This document shows positions 12,038 through 26,267 of a DNA stretch of 64,000 nucleotides, in pieces. Origin of the DNA: Pteria penguin (taxonomy: Eukaryota > Mollusca > Bivalvia > Pterioida > Pteriidae); assembly GCA_035048485.1 (NCBI GenBank), contig CM068590.1, forward strand, positions 7,987,329 through 8,051,328. The letters are read 5' to 3'. The notes beneath the pieces are model-generated. The model saw only the letters and a list, made by a program, of their open reading frames with translations, searched no databases and had not been told where the DNA came from. The translations under genes were made by a program, and so were the position numbers. The first letter of the stretch is position 1. The number at the start of each line of letters is the position of its first letter.

Positions 12038-14576
12038 CTATCAAATTTGGTATCAGTGGAAAGGTCTTGACCTCACCTTTCATGTGATACCACTTGTAGA
12101 ATTCTATCTTTCGATCCCACAGAGTTATAACCCTTTTTTATTTGTAAACAAAGGAGATTTTCCCCTTGAAACCCGTTTTTCTTTAATAAAGACCCTTAAA
12201 CCCTACCAAACCCTATCAAATTTGGTATCAGTGGAAAGGTCTTGACCTCACCTTTCATGTGATACCACTTGTAGAATTCTATCTTTCGATCCCACAGAGT
12301 TATAACCCTTTTTTATTTGTAAACAAAGGAGATTTTCCCTTGAAACCCGTTTTTCTTTAATAAAGACCCTTAAACCCTACCAAACCCTATCAAATTTGGT
12401 ATCAGTGGAAAGGTCTTGACCTCACCTTTCATGTGATACCACTTGTAGAATTCTATCTTTCGATCCCACAGAGTTATAACCCTTTTTTATTTGTAAACAA
12501 AGGAGATTTTCCTCTTGAAACCCGTTTTTCTTTAATAAAGACCCTTAAACCTACCAAACCCTATCAAATTTGGTATCAGTGGAAAGGTCTTGACCTCACC
12601 TTTCATGTGATACCACTTGTAGAATTCTATCTTTCGATCCCACAGAGTTATAACCCTTTTTTATTTGTAAACAAAGGAGATTTTCCCCTTGAAACCCGTT
12701 TTTCTTTAATAAAGACCCTTAAACCCTACCAAACCCTATCAAATTTGGTATCAGTGGAAAGGTCTTGACCTCACCTTTCATGTGATACCACTTGTAGAAT
12801 TCTATCTTTCGATCCCACAGAGTTATAACCCTTTTTTATTTGTAAACAAAGGAGATTTCCCCTTGAAACCCGTTTTTCTTTAATAAAGACCCTTAAACCC
12901 TACCAAACCCTATCAAATTTGGTATCAGTGGAAAGGTCTTGACCTCACCTTTCATGTGATACCACTTGTAGAATTCTATCTTTCGATCCCACAGAGTTAT
13001 AACCCTTTTTTATTTGTAAACAAAGGAGATTTTCCCTTGAAACCCGTTTTTCTTTAATAAAGACCCTTAAACCCTACCAAACCCTATCAAATTTGGTATC
13101 AGTGGAAAGGTCTTGACCTCACCTTTCATGTGATACCACTTGTAGAATTCTATCTTTCGATCCCACAGAGTTATAACCCTTTTTTATTTGTAAACAAAGG
13201 AGATTTTCCCTTGAAACCCGTTTTTCTTTAATAAAGACCCTTAAACCCTACCAAACCCTATCAAATTTGGTATCAGTGGAAAGGTCTTGACCTCACCTTT
13301 CATGTGATACCACTTGTAGAATTCTATCTTTCGATCCCACAGAGTTATAACCCTTTTTTATTTGTAAACAAAGGAGATTTTCCCCTTGAAACCCGTTTTT
13401 CTTTAATAAAGACCCTTAAACCCTACCAAACCCTATCAAATTTGGTATCAGTGGAAAGGTCTTGACCTCACCTTTCATGTGATACCACTTGTAGAATTCT
13501 ATCTTTCGATCCCACAGAGTTATAACCCTTTTTTATTTGTAAACAAAGGAGATTTTCCCCTTGAAACCCGTTTTTCTTTAATAAAGACCCTTAAACCCTA
13601 CCAAACCCTATCAAATTTGGTATCAGTGGAAAGGTCTTGACCTCACCTTTCATGTGATACCACTTGTAGAATTCTATCTTTCGATCCCACAGAGTTATAA
13701 CCCTTTTTTAATTGTAAACAAAGGAGATTTCCCCTTGAAACCCGTTTTTCTTTAATAAAGACCCTTAAACCCTACCAAACCCTACCAAATTCGGAATCAG
13801 TGGAAAGGTCTTGACCTCACCTTTCATGTAATACCACTTGTAGAATTCTATCTTTCGATCCCACAGAGTTATAACCCTTTTTTATTTGTAAACAAAGGAG
13901 ATTTTCCCTTGAAACCCGTTTTTCTTTAATAAAGACCCTTAAACCCTACCAAACCCTATCAAATTTGGTATCAGTGGAAAGGTCTTGACCTCACCTTTCA
14001 TGTGATACCACTTGTAGAATTCTATCTTTCGATCCCACAGAGTTATAACCCTTTTTTATTTGTAAACAAAGGAGATTTTCCCCTTGAAACCCGTTTTTCT
14101 TTAATAAAGACCCTTAAACCCTACCAAACCCTATCAAATTTGGTATCAGTGGAAAGGTCTTGACCTCACCTTTCATGTGATACCACTTGTAGAATTCTAT
14201 CTTTCGATCCCACAGAGTTATAACCCTTTTTTATTTGTAAACAAAGGAGATTTTCCCCTTGAAACCCGTTTTTCTTTAATAAAGACCCTTAAACCCTACC
14301 AAACCCTATCAAATTTGGTATCAGTGGAAAGGTCTTGACCTCACCTTTCATGTGATACCACTTGTAGAATTCTATCTTTCGATCCCACAGAGTTATAACC
14401 CTTTTTTATTTGTAAACAAAGGAGATTTTCCCCTTGAAACCCGTTTTTCTTTAATAAAGACCCTTAAACCCTACCAAACCCTATCAAATTTGGTATCAGT
14501 GGAAAGGTCTTGACCTCACCTTTCATGTGATACCACTTGTAGAATTCTATCTTTCGATCCCACAGAGTTATAACCC

Positions 14577-17024
14577 TTTTTTTTATTTGTAAACAAAGGA
14601 GATTTCCCCTTGAAACCCGTTTTTCTTTAATAAAGACCCTTAAACCCTACCAAACCCTATCAAATTTGGTATCAGTGGAAAGGTCTTGACCTCACCTTTC
14701 ATGTGATACCACTTGTAGAATTCTATCTTTCGATCCCACAGAGTTATAACCCTTTTTTATTTGTAAACAAAGGAGATTTTCCCTTTGAAACCCGTTTTTC
14801 TTTAATAAAGACCCTTAAACCCTACCAAACCCTATCAAATTTGGTATCAGTGGAAAGGTCTTGACCTCACCTTTCATGTGATACCACTTGTAGAATTCTA
14901 TCTTTCGATCCCACAGAGTTATAACCCTTTTTTATTTGTAAACAAAGGAGATTTTCCTCTTGAAACCCGTTTTTCTTTAATAAAGACCCTTAAACCCTAC
15001 CAAACCCTATCAAATTTGGTATCAGTGGAAAGGTCTTGACCTCACCTTTCATGTGATACCACTTGTAGAATTCTATCTTTCGATCCCACAGAGTTATAAC
15101 CTTTTTTATTTGTAAACAAAGGAGATTTTCCCCTTGAAACCCGTTTTTCTTTAATAAAGACCCTTAAACCCTACCAAACCCTATCAAATTTGGTATCAGT
15201 GGAAAGGTCTTGACCTCACCTTTCATGTGATACCACTTGTAGAATTCTATCTTTCGATCCCACAGAGTTATAACCCTTTTTTATTTGTAAACAAAGGAGA
15301 TTTTCCCCTTGAAACCCGTTTTTCTTTAATAAAGACCCTTAAACCCTACCAAACCCTATCAAATTTGGTATCAGTGGAAAGGTCTTGACCTCACCTTTCA
15401 TGTGATACCACTTGTAGAATTCTATCTTTCGATCCCACAGAGTTATAACCCTTTTTTATTTGTAAACAAAGGAGATTTCCTCTTGAAACCCGTTTTTCTT
15501 TAATAAAGACCCTTAAACCCTACCAAACCCTATCAAATTTGGTATCAGTGGAAAGGTCTTGACCTCACCTTTCATGTGATACCACTTGTAGAATTCTATC
15601 TTTCGATCCCACAGAGTTATAACCCTTTTTTATTTGTAAACAAAGGAGATTTTCCCCTTGAAACCCGTTTTTCTTTAATAAAGACCCTTAAACCCTACCA
15701 AACCCTATCAAATTTGGTATCAGTGGAAAGGTCTTGACCTCACCTTTCATGTGATACCACTTGTAGAATTCTATCTTTCGATCCCACAGAGTTATAACCC
15801 TTTTTTTTATTTGTAAACAAAGGAGATTTCCCCTTGAAACCCGTTTTTCTTTAATAAAGACCCTTAAACCCTACCAAACCCTATCAAATTTGGTATCAGT
15901 GGAAAGGTCTTGACCTCACCTTTCATGTGATACCACTTGTAGAATTCTATCTTTCGATCCCACAGAGTTATAACCCTTTTTTATTTGTAAACAAAGGAGA
16001 TTTTCCCTTTGAAACCCGTTTTTCTTTAATAAAGACCCTTAAACCCTACCAAACCCTATCAAATTTGGTATCAGTGGAAAGGTCTTGACCTCACCTTTCA
16101 TGTGATACCACTTGTAGAATTCTATCTTTCGATCCCACAGAGTTATAACCCTTTTTTATTTGTAAACAAAGGAGATTTTCCCCTTGAAACCCGTTTTTCT
16201 TTAATAAAGACCCTTAAACCCTACCAAACCCTATCAAATTTGGTATCAGTGGAAAGGTCTTGACCTCACCTTTCATGTGATACCACTTGTAGAATTCTAT
16301 CTTTCGATCCCACAGAGTTATAACCTTTTTTATTTGTAAACAAAGGAGATTTTCCCCTTGAAACCCGTTTTTCTTTAATAAAGACCCTTAAACCCTACCA
16401 AACCCTATCAAATTTGGTATCAGTGGAAAGGTCTTGACCTCACCTTTCATGTGATACCACTTGTAGAATTCTATCTTTCGATCCCACAGAGTTATAACCC
16501 TTTTTTATTTGTAAACAAAGGAGATTTTCCCCTTGAAACCCGTTTTTCTTTAATAAAGACCCTTAAACCCTACCAAACCCTATCAAATTTGGTATCAGTG
16601 GAAAGGTCTTGACCTCACCTTTCATGTGATACCACTTGTAGAATTCTATCTTTCGATCCCACAGAGTTATAACCCTTTTTTATTTGTAAACAAAGGAGAT
16701 TTCCCCTTGAAACCCGTTTTTCTTTAATAAAGACCCTTAAACCCTACCAAACCCTATCAAATTTGGTATCAGTGGAAAGGTCTTGACCTCACCTTTCATG
16801 TGATACCACTTGTAGAATTCTATCTTTCGATCCCACAGAGTTATAACCCTTTTTTATTTGTAAACAAAGGAGATTTTCCTTTGAACCCGTTTTTCTTTAA
16901 TAAAGACCCTTAAACCCTACCAAACCCTATCAAATTTGGTATCAGTGGAAAGGTCTTGACCTCACCTTTCATGTGATACCACTTGTAGAATTCTATCTTT
17001 CGATCCCACAGAGTTATAACCCTT
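14577..17024. repeat. Higher-order repeat, 7 monomers (1224 bp), two copies
   Basis: Three independent rare markers recur at exactly 1224 bp. The T8 run before ATTTG is at 14577 and 15801. CCCTTTGAAAC in place of CCCCTTGAAAC is at 14781 and 16005. AACCTTTTTTATTTG, with one C lost, is at 15100 and 16324. Between them the pattern of 'GATTTCC' and 'GATTTTCC' monomers is mostly parallel. This supports a tandem 7-mer with two copies. After ~17.0 kb the pattern dissolves into single monomers. Confidence 0.75.
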
Positions 17025-20000
17025 TTTTATTTGTAAACAAAGGAGATTTTCCCCTTGAAACCCGTTTTTCTTTAATAAAGACCCTTAAACCCTACCAAAC
17101 CCTATCAAATTTGGTATCAGTGGAAAGGTCTTGACCTCACCTTTCATGTGATACCACTTGTAGAATTCTATCTTTCGATCCCACAGAGTTATAACCCTTT
17201 TTTATTTGTAAACAAAGGAGATTTTCCCCTTGAAACCCGTTTTTCTTTAATAAAGACCCTTAAACCCTACCAAACCCTATCAAATTTGGTATCAGTGGAA
17301 AGGTCTTGACCTCACCTTTCATGTGATACCACTTGTAGAATTCTATCTTTCGATCCCACAGAGTTATAACCCTTTTTTATTTGTAAACAAAGGAGATTTT
17401 CCCCTTGAAACCCGTTTTTCTTTAATAAAGACCCTTAAACCCTACCAAACCCTATCAAATTTGGTATCAGTGGAAAGGTCTTGACCTCACCTTTCATGTG
17501 ATACCACTTGTAGAATTCTATCTTTCGATCCCACAGAGTTATAACCCTTTTTTATTTGTAAACAAAGGAGATTTTCCCCTTGAAACCCGTTTTTCTTTAA
17601 TAAAGACCTTTAAACCCTACCAAACCCTATCAAATTTGGTATCAGTGGAAAGGTCTTGACCTCACCTTTCATGTGATACCACTTGTAGAATTCTATCTTT
17701 CGATCCCACAGAGTTATAACCCTTTTTTATTTGTAAACAAAGGAGATTTCCCCTTGAAACCCGTTTTTCTTTAATAAAGACCCTTAAACCCTACCAAACC
17801 CTATCAAATTTGGTATCAGTGGAAAGGTCTTGACCTCACCTTTCATGTGATACCACTTGTAGAATTCTATCTTTCGATCCCACAGAGTTATAACCCTTTT
17901 TTATTTGTAAACAAAGGAGATTTTCCCTTGAAACCCGTTTTTCTTTAATAAAGACCCTTAAACCCTACCAAACCCTATCAAATTTGGTATCAGTGGAAAG
18001 GTCTTGACCTCACCTTTCATGTGATACCACTTTTAGAATTCTATCTTTCGATCCCACAGAGTTATAACCTTTTTTATTTGTAAACAAAGGAGATTTCCCC
18101 TTGAAACCCGTTTTTCTTTAATAAAGACCCTTAAACCCTACCAAACCCTATCAAATTTGGTATCAGTGGAAAGGTCTTGACCTCACCTTTCATGTGATAC
18201 CACTTGTAGAATTCTATCTTTCGATCCCACAGAGTTATAACCCTTTTTTATTTGTAAACAAAGGAGATTTTCCCTTTGAAACCCGTTTTTCTTTAATAAA
18301 GACCCTTAAACCCTACCAAACCCTATCAAATTTGGTATCAGTGGAAAGGTCTTGACCTCACCTTTCATGTGATACCACTTGTAGAATTCTATCTTTCGAT
18401 CCCACAGAGTTATAACCCTTTTTTATTTGTAAACAAAGGAGATTTCCTCTTGAAACCCGTTTTTCTTTAATAAAGACCCTTAAACCCTACCAAACCCTAT
18501 CAAATTTGGTATCAGTGGAAAGGTCTTGACCTCACCTTTCATGTGATACCACTTGTAGAATTCTATCTTTCGATCCCACAGAGTTATAACCCTTTTTTAT
18601 TTGTAAACAAAGGAGATTTTCCCTTTGAAACCCGTTTTTCTTTAATAAAGACCCTTAAACCCTACCAAACCCTATCAAATTTGGTATCAGTGGAAAGGTC
18701 TTGACCTCACCTTTCATGTGATACCACTTGTAGAATTCTATCTTTCGATCCCACAGAGTTATAACCCTTTTTTATTTGTAAACAAAGGAGATTTTCCCTT
18801 TGAAACCCGTTTTTCTTTAATAAAGACCCTTAAACCCTACCAAACCCTATCAAATTTGGTATCAGTGGAAAGGTCTTGACCTCACCTTTCATGTGATACC
18901 ACTTGTAGAATTCTATCTTTCGATCCCACAGAGTTATAACCCTTTTTTATTTGTAAACAAAGGAGATTTTCCTCTTGAAACCCGTTTTTCTTTAATAAAG
19001 ACCCTTAAACCCTACCAAACCCTATCAAATTTGGTATCAGTGGAAAGGTCTTGACCTCACCTTTCATGTGATACCACTTGTAGAATTCTATCTTTCGATC
19101 CCACAGAGTTATAACCCTTTTTTATTTGTAAACAAAGGAGATTTTCCCCTTGAAACCCGTTTTTCTTTAATAAAGACCCTTAAACCCTACCAAACCCTAT
19201 CAAATTTGGTATCAGTGGAAAGGTCTTGACCTCACCTTTCATGTGATACCACTTGTAGAATTCTATCTTTCGATCCCACAGAGTTATAACCCTTTTTTGT
19301 AAACAAAGGAGATTTTCCCCTTGAAACCCGTTTTTCTTTAATAAAGACCCTTAAACCCTACCAAACCCTATCAAATTTGGTATCAGTGGAAAGGTCTTGA
19401 CCTCACCTTTCATGTGATACCACTTGTAGAATTCTATCTTTCGATCCCACAGAGTTATAACCCTTTTTTATTTGTAAACAAAGGAGATTTTCCCCTTGAA
19501 ACCCGTTTTTCTTTAATAAAGACCTTTAAACCCTACCAAACCCTATCAAATTTGGTATCAGTGGAAAGGTCTTGACCTCACCTTTCATGTGATACCACTT
19601 GTAGAATTCTATCTTTCGATTCCACAGAGTTATAACCCTTTTTTATTTGTAAACAAAGGAGATTTCCCCTTGAAACCCGTTTTTCTTTAATAAAGACCCT
19701 TAAACCCTACCAAACCCTATCAAATTTGGTATCAGTGGAAAGGTCTTGACCTCACCTTTCATGTGATACCACTTGTAGAATTCTATCTTTCGATCCCACA
19801 GAGTTATAACCCTTTTTTATTTGTAAACAAAGGAGATTTTCCCTTGAAACCCGTTTTTCTTTAATAAAGACCCTTAAACCCTACCAAACCCTATCAAATT
19901 TGGTATCAGTGGAAAGGTCTTGACCTCACCTTTCATGTGATACCACTTGTAGAATTCTATCTTTCGATCCCACAGAGTTATAACCCTTTTTTATTTGTAA

Positions 20001-22740
20001 ACAAAGGAGATTTCCCCTTGAAACCCGTTTTTCTTTAATAAAGACCCTTAAACCCTACCAAACCCTATCAAATTTGGTATCAGTGGAAAGGTCTTGACCT
20101 CACCTTTCATGTGATACCACTTGTAGAATTCTATCTTTCGATCCCACAGAGTTATAACCCTTTTTTATTTGTAAACAAAGGAGATTTTCCCTTTGAAACC
20201 CGTTTTTCTTTAATAAAGACCCTTAAACCCTACCAAACCCTATCAAATTTGGTATCAGTGGAAAGGTCTTGACCTCACCTTTCATGTGATACCACTTGTA
20301 GAATTCTATCTTTCGATCCCACAGAGTTATAACCCTTTTTTATTTGTAAACAAAGGAGATTTTCCCCTTGAACCCCGTTTTTCTTTAATAAAGACCCTTA
20401 AACCCTACCAAACCCTATCAAATTTGGTATCAGTGGAAAGGTCTTGACCTCACCTTTCATGTGATACCACTTGTAGAATTCTATCTTTCGATCCCACAGA
20501 GTTATAACCCTTTTTTATTTGTAAACAAAGGAGATTTTCCCCTTGAAACCCGTTTTTCTTTAATAAAGACCCTTAAACCCTACCAAACCCTATCAAATTT
20601 GGTATCAGTGGAAAGGTCTTGACCTCACCTTTCATGTGATACCACTTGTAGAATTCTATCTTTCGATCCCACAGAGTTATAACCCTTTTTTATTTGTAAA
20701 CAAAGGAGATTTTCCCCTTGAAACCCGTTTTTCTTTAATAAAGACCCTTAAACCCTACCAAACCCTATCAAATTTGGTATCAGTGGAAAGGTCTTGACCT
20801 CACCTTTCATGTGATACCACTTGTAGAATTCTATCTTTCGATCCCACAGAGTTATAACCCTTTTTTATTTGTAAACAAAGGAGATTTTCCCCTTGAAACC
20901 CGTTTTTCTTTAATAAAGACCTTTAAACCCTACCAAACCCTATCAAATTTGGTATCAGTGGAAAGGTCTTGACCTCACCTTTCATGTGATACCACTTGTA
21001 GAATTCTATCTTTCGATCCCACAGAGTTATAACCCTTTTTTATTTGTAAACAAAGGAGATTTCCCCTTGAAACCCGTTTTTCTTTAATAAAGACCCTTAA
21101 ACCCTACCAAACCCTATCAAATTTGGTATCAGTGGAAAGGTCTTGACCTCACCTTTCATGTGATACCACTTGTAGAATTCTATCTTTCGATCCCACAGAG
21201 TTATAACCCTTTTTTATTTGTAAACAAAGGAGATTTTCCCTTGAAACCCGTTTTTCTTTAATAAAGACCCTTAAACCCTACCAAACCCTATCAAATTTGG
21301 TATCAGTGGAAAGGTCTTGACCTCACCTTTCATGTGATACCACTTGTAGAATTCTATCTTTCGATCCCACAGAGTTATAACCCTTTTTTATTTGTAAACA
21401 AAGGAGATTTTCCCTTGAAACCCGTTTTTCTTTAATAAAGACCCTTAAACCCTACAAACCCTATCAAATTTGGTATCAGTGGAAAGGTCTTGACCTCACC
21501 TTTCATGTGATACCACTTGTAGAATTCTATCTTTCGATCCCACAGAGTTATAACCCTTTTTTATTTGTAAACAAAGGAGATTTTCCCTTTGAAACCCGTT
21601 TTTCTTTAATAAAGACCCTTAAACCCTACCAAACCCTATCAAATTTGGTATCAGTGGAAAGGTCTTGACCTCACCTTTCATGTGATACCACTTGTAGAAT
21701 TCTATCTTTCGATCCCACAGAGTTATAACCCTTTTTTATTTGTAAACAAAGGAGATTTTCCCCTTGAAACCCGTTTTTCTTTAATAAAGACCCTTAAACC
21801 CTACCAAACCCTATCAAATTTGGTATCAGTGGAAAGGTCTTGACCTCACCTTTCATGTGATACCACTTGTAGAATTCTATCTTTCGATCCCACAGAGTTA
21901 TAACCCTTTTTTATTTGTAAACAAAGGAGATTTCCCCTTGAAACCCGTTTTTCTTTAATAAAGACCCTTAAACCCTACCAAACCCTATCAAATTTGGTAT
22001 CAGTGGAAAGGTCTTGACCTCACCTTTCATGTGATACCACTTGTAGAATTCTATCTTTCGATCCCACAGAGTTATAACCCTTTTTTATTTGTAAACAAAG
22101 GAGATTTTCCCTTGAAACCCGTTTTTCTTTAATAAAGACCCTTAAACCCTACCAAACCCTATCAAATTTGGTATCAGTGGAAAGGTCTTGACCTCACCTT
22201 TCATGTGATACCACTTGTAGAATTCTATCTTTCGATCCCACAGAGTTATAACCCTTTTTTATTTGTAAACAAAGGAGATTTTCCCCTTGAAACCCGTTTT
22301 TCTTTAATAAAGACCCTTAAACCCTACCAAACCCTATCAAATTTGGTATCAGTGGAAAGGTCTTGACCTCACCTTTCATGTGATACCACTTGTAGAATTC
22401 TATCTTTCGATCCCACAGAGTTATAACCCTTTTTTATTTGTAAACAAAGGAGATTTTCCCCTTGAAACCCGTTTTTCTTTAATAAAGACCCTTAAACCCT
22501 ACCAAACCCTATCAAATTTGGTATCAGTGGAAAGGTCTTGACCTCACCTTTCATGTGATACCACTTGTAGAATTCTATCTTTCGATCCCACAGAGTTATA
22601 ACCCTTTTTTATTTGTAAACAAAGGAGATTTTCCCCTTGAAACCCGTTTTTCTTTAATAAAGACCCTTAAACCCTACCAAACCCTATCAAATTTGGTATC
22701 AGTGGAAAGGTCTTGACCTCACCTTTCATGTGATACCACT

Positions 22741-24920
22741 TGTGGAATTCTATCTTTCGATCCCACAGAATTATAACATTTTTTTCTTTGTAAACAAAGT
22801 AGATTTCCTCTTGAAACCCGTTTTCCTTTAATAAAGACCCTTAAACCCTACCAAACCCTATCAAATTTCGCATCAGTGGAAAGGTCTTGACCTCACCTTT
22901 CATGTGATACCACTTATAGAATTCTATCTTTCGATCCCACAGAGTTATAACCCTTTTTTATTTGTAAACAAAGGAGATTTTCCCTTTGAAACCCGTTTTT
23001 CTTTAATAAAGACCCTTAAACCCTACCAAACCCTATCAAATTTGGTATCAGTGGAAAGGTCTTGACCTCACCTTTCATGTGATACCACTTGTAGAATTCT
23101 ATCTTTCGATCCCACAGAGTTATAACCTTTTTTATTTGTAAACAAAGGAGATTTTCCCCTTGAAACCCGTTTTTCTTTAATAAAGACCCTTAAACCCTAC
23201 CAAACCCTATCAAATTTGGTATCAGTGGAAAGGTCTTGACCTCACCTTTCATGTGATACCACTTGTAGAATTCTATCTTTCGATCCCACAGAGTTATAAC
23301 CCTTTTTTATTTGTAAACAAAGGAGATTTTCCCCTTGAAACCCGTTTTTCTTTAATAAAGACCCTTAAACCCTACCAAACCCTATCAAATTTGGTATCAG
23401 TGGAAAGGTCTTGACCTCACCTTTCATGTGATACCACTTGTAGAATTCTATCTTTCGATCCCACAGAGTTATAACCCTTTTTTATTTGTAAACAAAGGAG
23501 ATTTCCCCTTGAAACCCGTTTTTCTTTAATAAAGACCCTTAAACCCTACCAAACCCTATCAAATTTGGTATCAGTGGAAAGGTCTTGACCTCACCTTTCA
23601 TGTGATACCACTTGTAGAATTCTATCTTTCGATCCCACAGAGTTATAACCCTTTTTTATTTGTAAACAAAGGAGATTTTCCCTTTGAAACCCGTTTTTCT
23701 TTAATAAAGACCCTTAAACCCTACCAAACCCTATCAAATTTGGTATCAGTGGAAAGGTCTTGACCTCACCTTTCATGTGATACCACTTGTAGAATTCTAT
23801 CTTTCGATCCCACAGAGTTATAACCCTTTTTATTTGTAAACAAAGGAGATTTTCCCCTTGAAACCCGTTTTTCTTTAATAAAGACCCTTAAACCCTACCA
23901 AACCCTATCAAATTTGGTATCAGTGGAAAGGTCTTGACCTCACCTTTCATGTGATACCACTTGTAGAATTCTATCTTTCGATCCCACAGAGTTATAACCC
24001 TTTTTTTTGTAAACAAAGGAGATTTTCCCCTTGAAACCCGTTTTTCTTTAATAAAGACCCTTAAACCCTACCAAACCCTATCAAATTTGGTATCAGTGGA
24101 AAGGTCTTGACCTCACCTTTCATGTGATACCACTTGTAGAATTCTATCTTTCGATCCCACAGAGTTATAACCCTTTTTTATTTGTAAACAAAGGAGATTT
24201 TCCCCTTGAAACCCGTTTTTCTTTAATAAAGACCCTTAAACCCTACCAAACCCTATCAAATTTGGTATCAGTGGAAAGGTCTTGACCTCACCTTTCATGT
24301 GATACCACTTGTAGAATTCTATCTTTCGATCCCACAGAGTTATAACCCTTTTTTATTTGTAAACAAAGGAGATTTTCCCCTTGAAACCCGTTTTTCTTTA
24401 ATAAAGACCCTTAAACCCTACCAAACCCTATCAAATTTGGTATCAGTGGAAAGGTCTTGACCTCACCTTTCATGTGATACCACTTGTAGAATTCTATCTT
24501 TCGATCCCACAGAGTTATAACCCTTTTTTATTTGTAAACAAAGGAGATTTTCCCCTTGAAACCCGTTTTTCTTTAATAAAGACCCTTAAACCCTACCAAA
24601 CCCTATCAAATTTGGTATCAGTGGAAAGGTCTTGACCTCACCTTTCATGTGATACCACTTGTAGAATTCTATCTTTCGATCTCACAGAGTTATAACCCTT
24701 TTTTATTTGTAAACAAAGGAGATTTTCCTCTTGAAACGCGTTTTTCTTTAATAAAGACCCTTAAACCCTACCAAACCCTATCAAATTTGATATCAATGGA
24801 ATGGTCTTGACCTCACCTTTCATATGATACCATTTGTAGAAATCTATCTTTCGCTCCCACAGAGTTGTAACCCTTTTTTTATTTGTAAACAAAGGAGATT
24901 TTCCCTTGAAACCCGATTTT
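22741..24920. repeat. Diverged monomers inside the homogeneous array
   Basis: The monomer at ~22741-22915 carries clustered changes (TGTGGAATTC, CAGAATTATAACATT, AAAGTAGATTT, TTTCGCATCAG). The monomers at ~24678-24915 carry GATCTCAC, GAAACGCG, TTGATATCAATGGAATGG, CATATGATACC and TTTCGCTCCC. Neighbouring copies are near consensus, so these look like old copies or imports by unequal exchange. CAGAATTATAACATT also occurs near 53268 in the right block. Confidence 0.7.
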
Positions 24921-26267
24921 CTTTAATAAAGACCCTTAAACCCTACCAAACCCTATCAAATTTGGTATCAGTGGAAAGGTCTTGACCTCACCTTTCATGT
25001 GATACCACTTGTAGAATTCTATCTTTCGATCCCACAGAGTTATAACCCTTTTTTATTTGTAAACAAAGGAGATTTCCCCTTGAAACCCGTTTTTCTTTAA
25101 TAAAGACCCTTAAACCCTACCAAACCCTATCAAATTTGGTATCAGTGGAAAGGTCTTGACCTCACCTTTCATGTGATACCACTTGTAGAATTCTATCTTT
25201 CGATCCCACAGAGTTATAACCCTTTTTTATTTGTAAACAAAGGAGATTTTCCTCTTGAAACCCGTTTTTCTTTAATAAAGACCCTTAAACCCTACCAAAC
25301 CCTATCAAATTTGGTATCAGTGGAAAGGTCTTGACCTCACCTTTCATGTGATACCACTTGTAGAATTCTATCTTTCGATCCCACAGAGTTATAACCCTTT
25401 TTTATTTGTAAACAAAGGAGATTTCCCCTTGAAACCCGTTTTTCTTTAATAAAGACCCTTAAACCCTACCAAACCCTATCAAATTTGGTATCAGTGGAAA
25501 GGTCTTGACCTCACCTTTCATGTGATACCACTTGTAGAATTCTATCTTTCGATCCCACAGAGTTATAACCCTTTTTTGTAAACAAAGGAGATTTTCCCCT
25601 TGAAACCCGTTTTTCTTTAATAAAGACCCTTAAACCCTACCAAACCCTATCAAATTTGGTATCAGTGGAAAGGTCTTGACCTCACCTTTCATGTGATACC
25701 ACTTGTAGAATTCTATCTTTCGATCCCACAGAGTTATAACCCTTTTTTATTTGTAAACAAAGGAGATTTTCCCCTTGAAACCCGTTTTTCTTTAATAAAG
25801 ACCCTTAAACCCTACCAAACCCTATCAAATTTGGTATCAGTGGAAAGGTCTTGACCTCACCTTTCATGTGATACCACTTGTAGAATTCTATCTTTCGATC
25901 CCACAGAGTTATAACCCTTTTTTATTTGTAAACAAAGGAGATTTTCCTCTTGAAACCCGTTTTTCTTTAATAAAGACCCTTAAACCCTACCAAACCCTAT
26001 CAAATTTGGTATCAGTGGAAAGGTCTTGACCTCACCTTTCATGTGATACCACTTGTAGAATTCTATCTTTCGATCCCACAGAGTTATAACCCTTTTTTAT
26101 TTGTAAACAAAGGAGATTTTCCCCTTGAAACCCGTTTTTCTTTAATAAAGACCCTTAAACCCTACCAAACCCTATCAAATTTGGTATCAGTGGAAAGGTC
26201 TTGACCTCACCTTTCATGTGATACCACTTGTAGAATTCTATCTTTCGATCCCACAGAGTTATAACCC

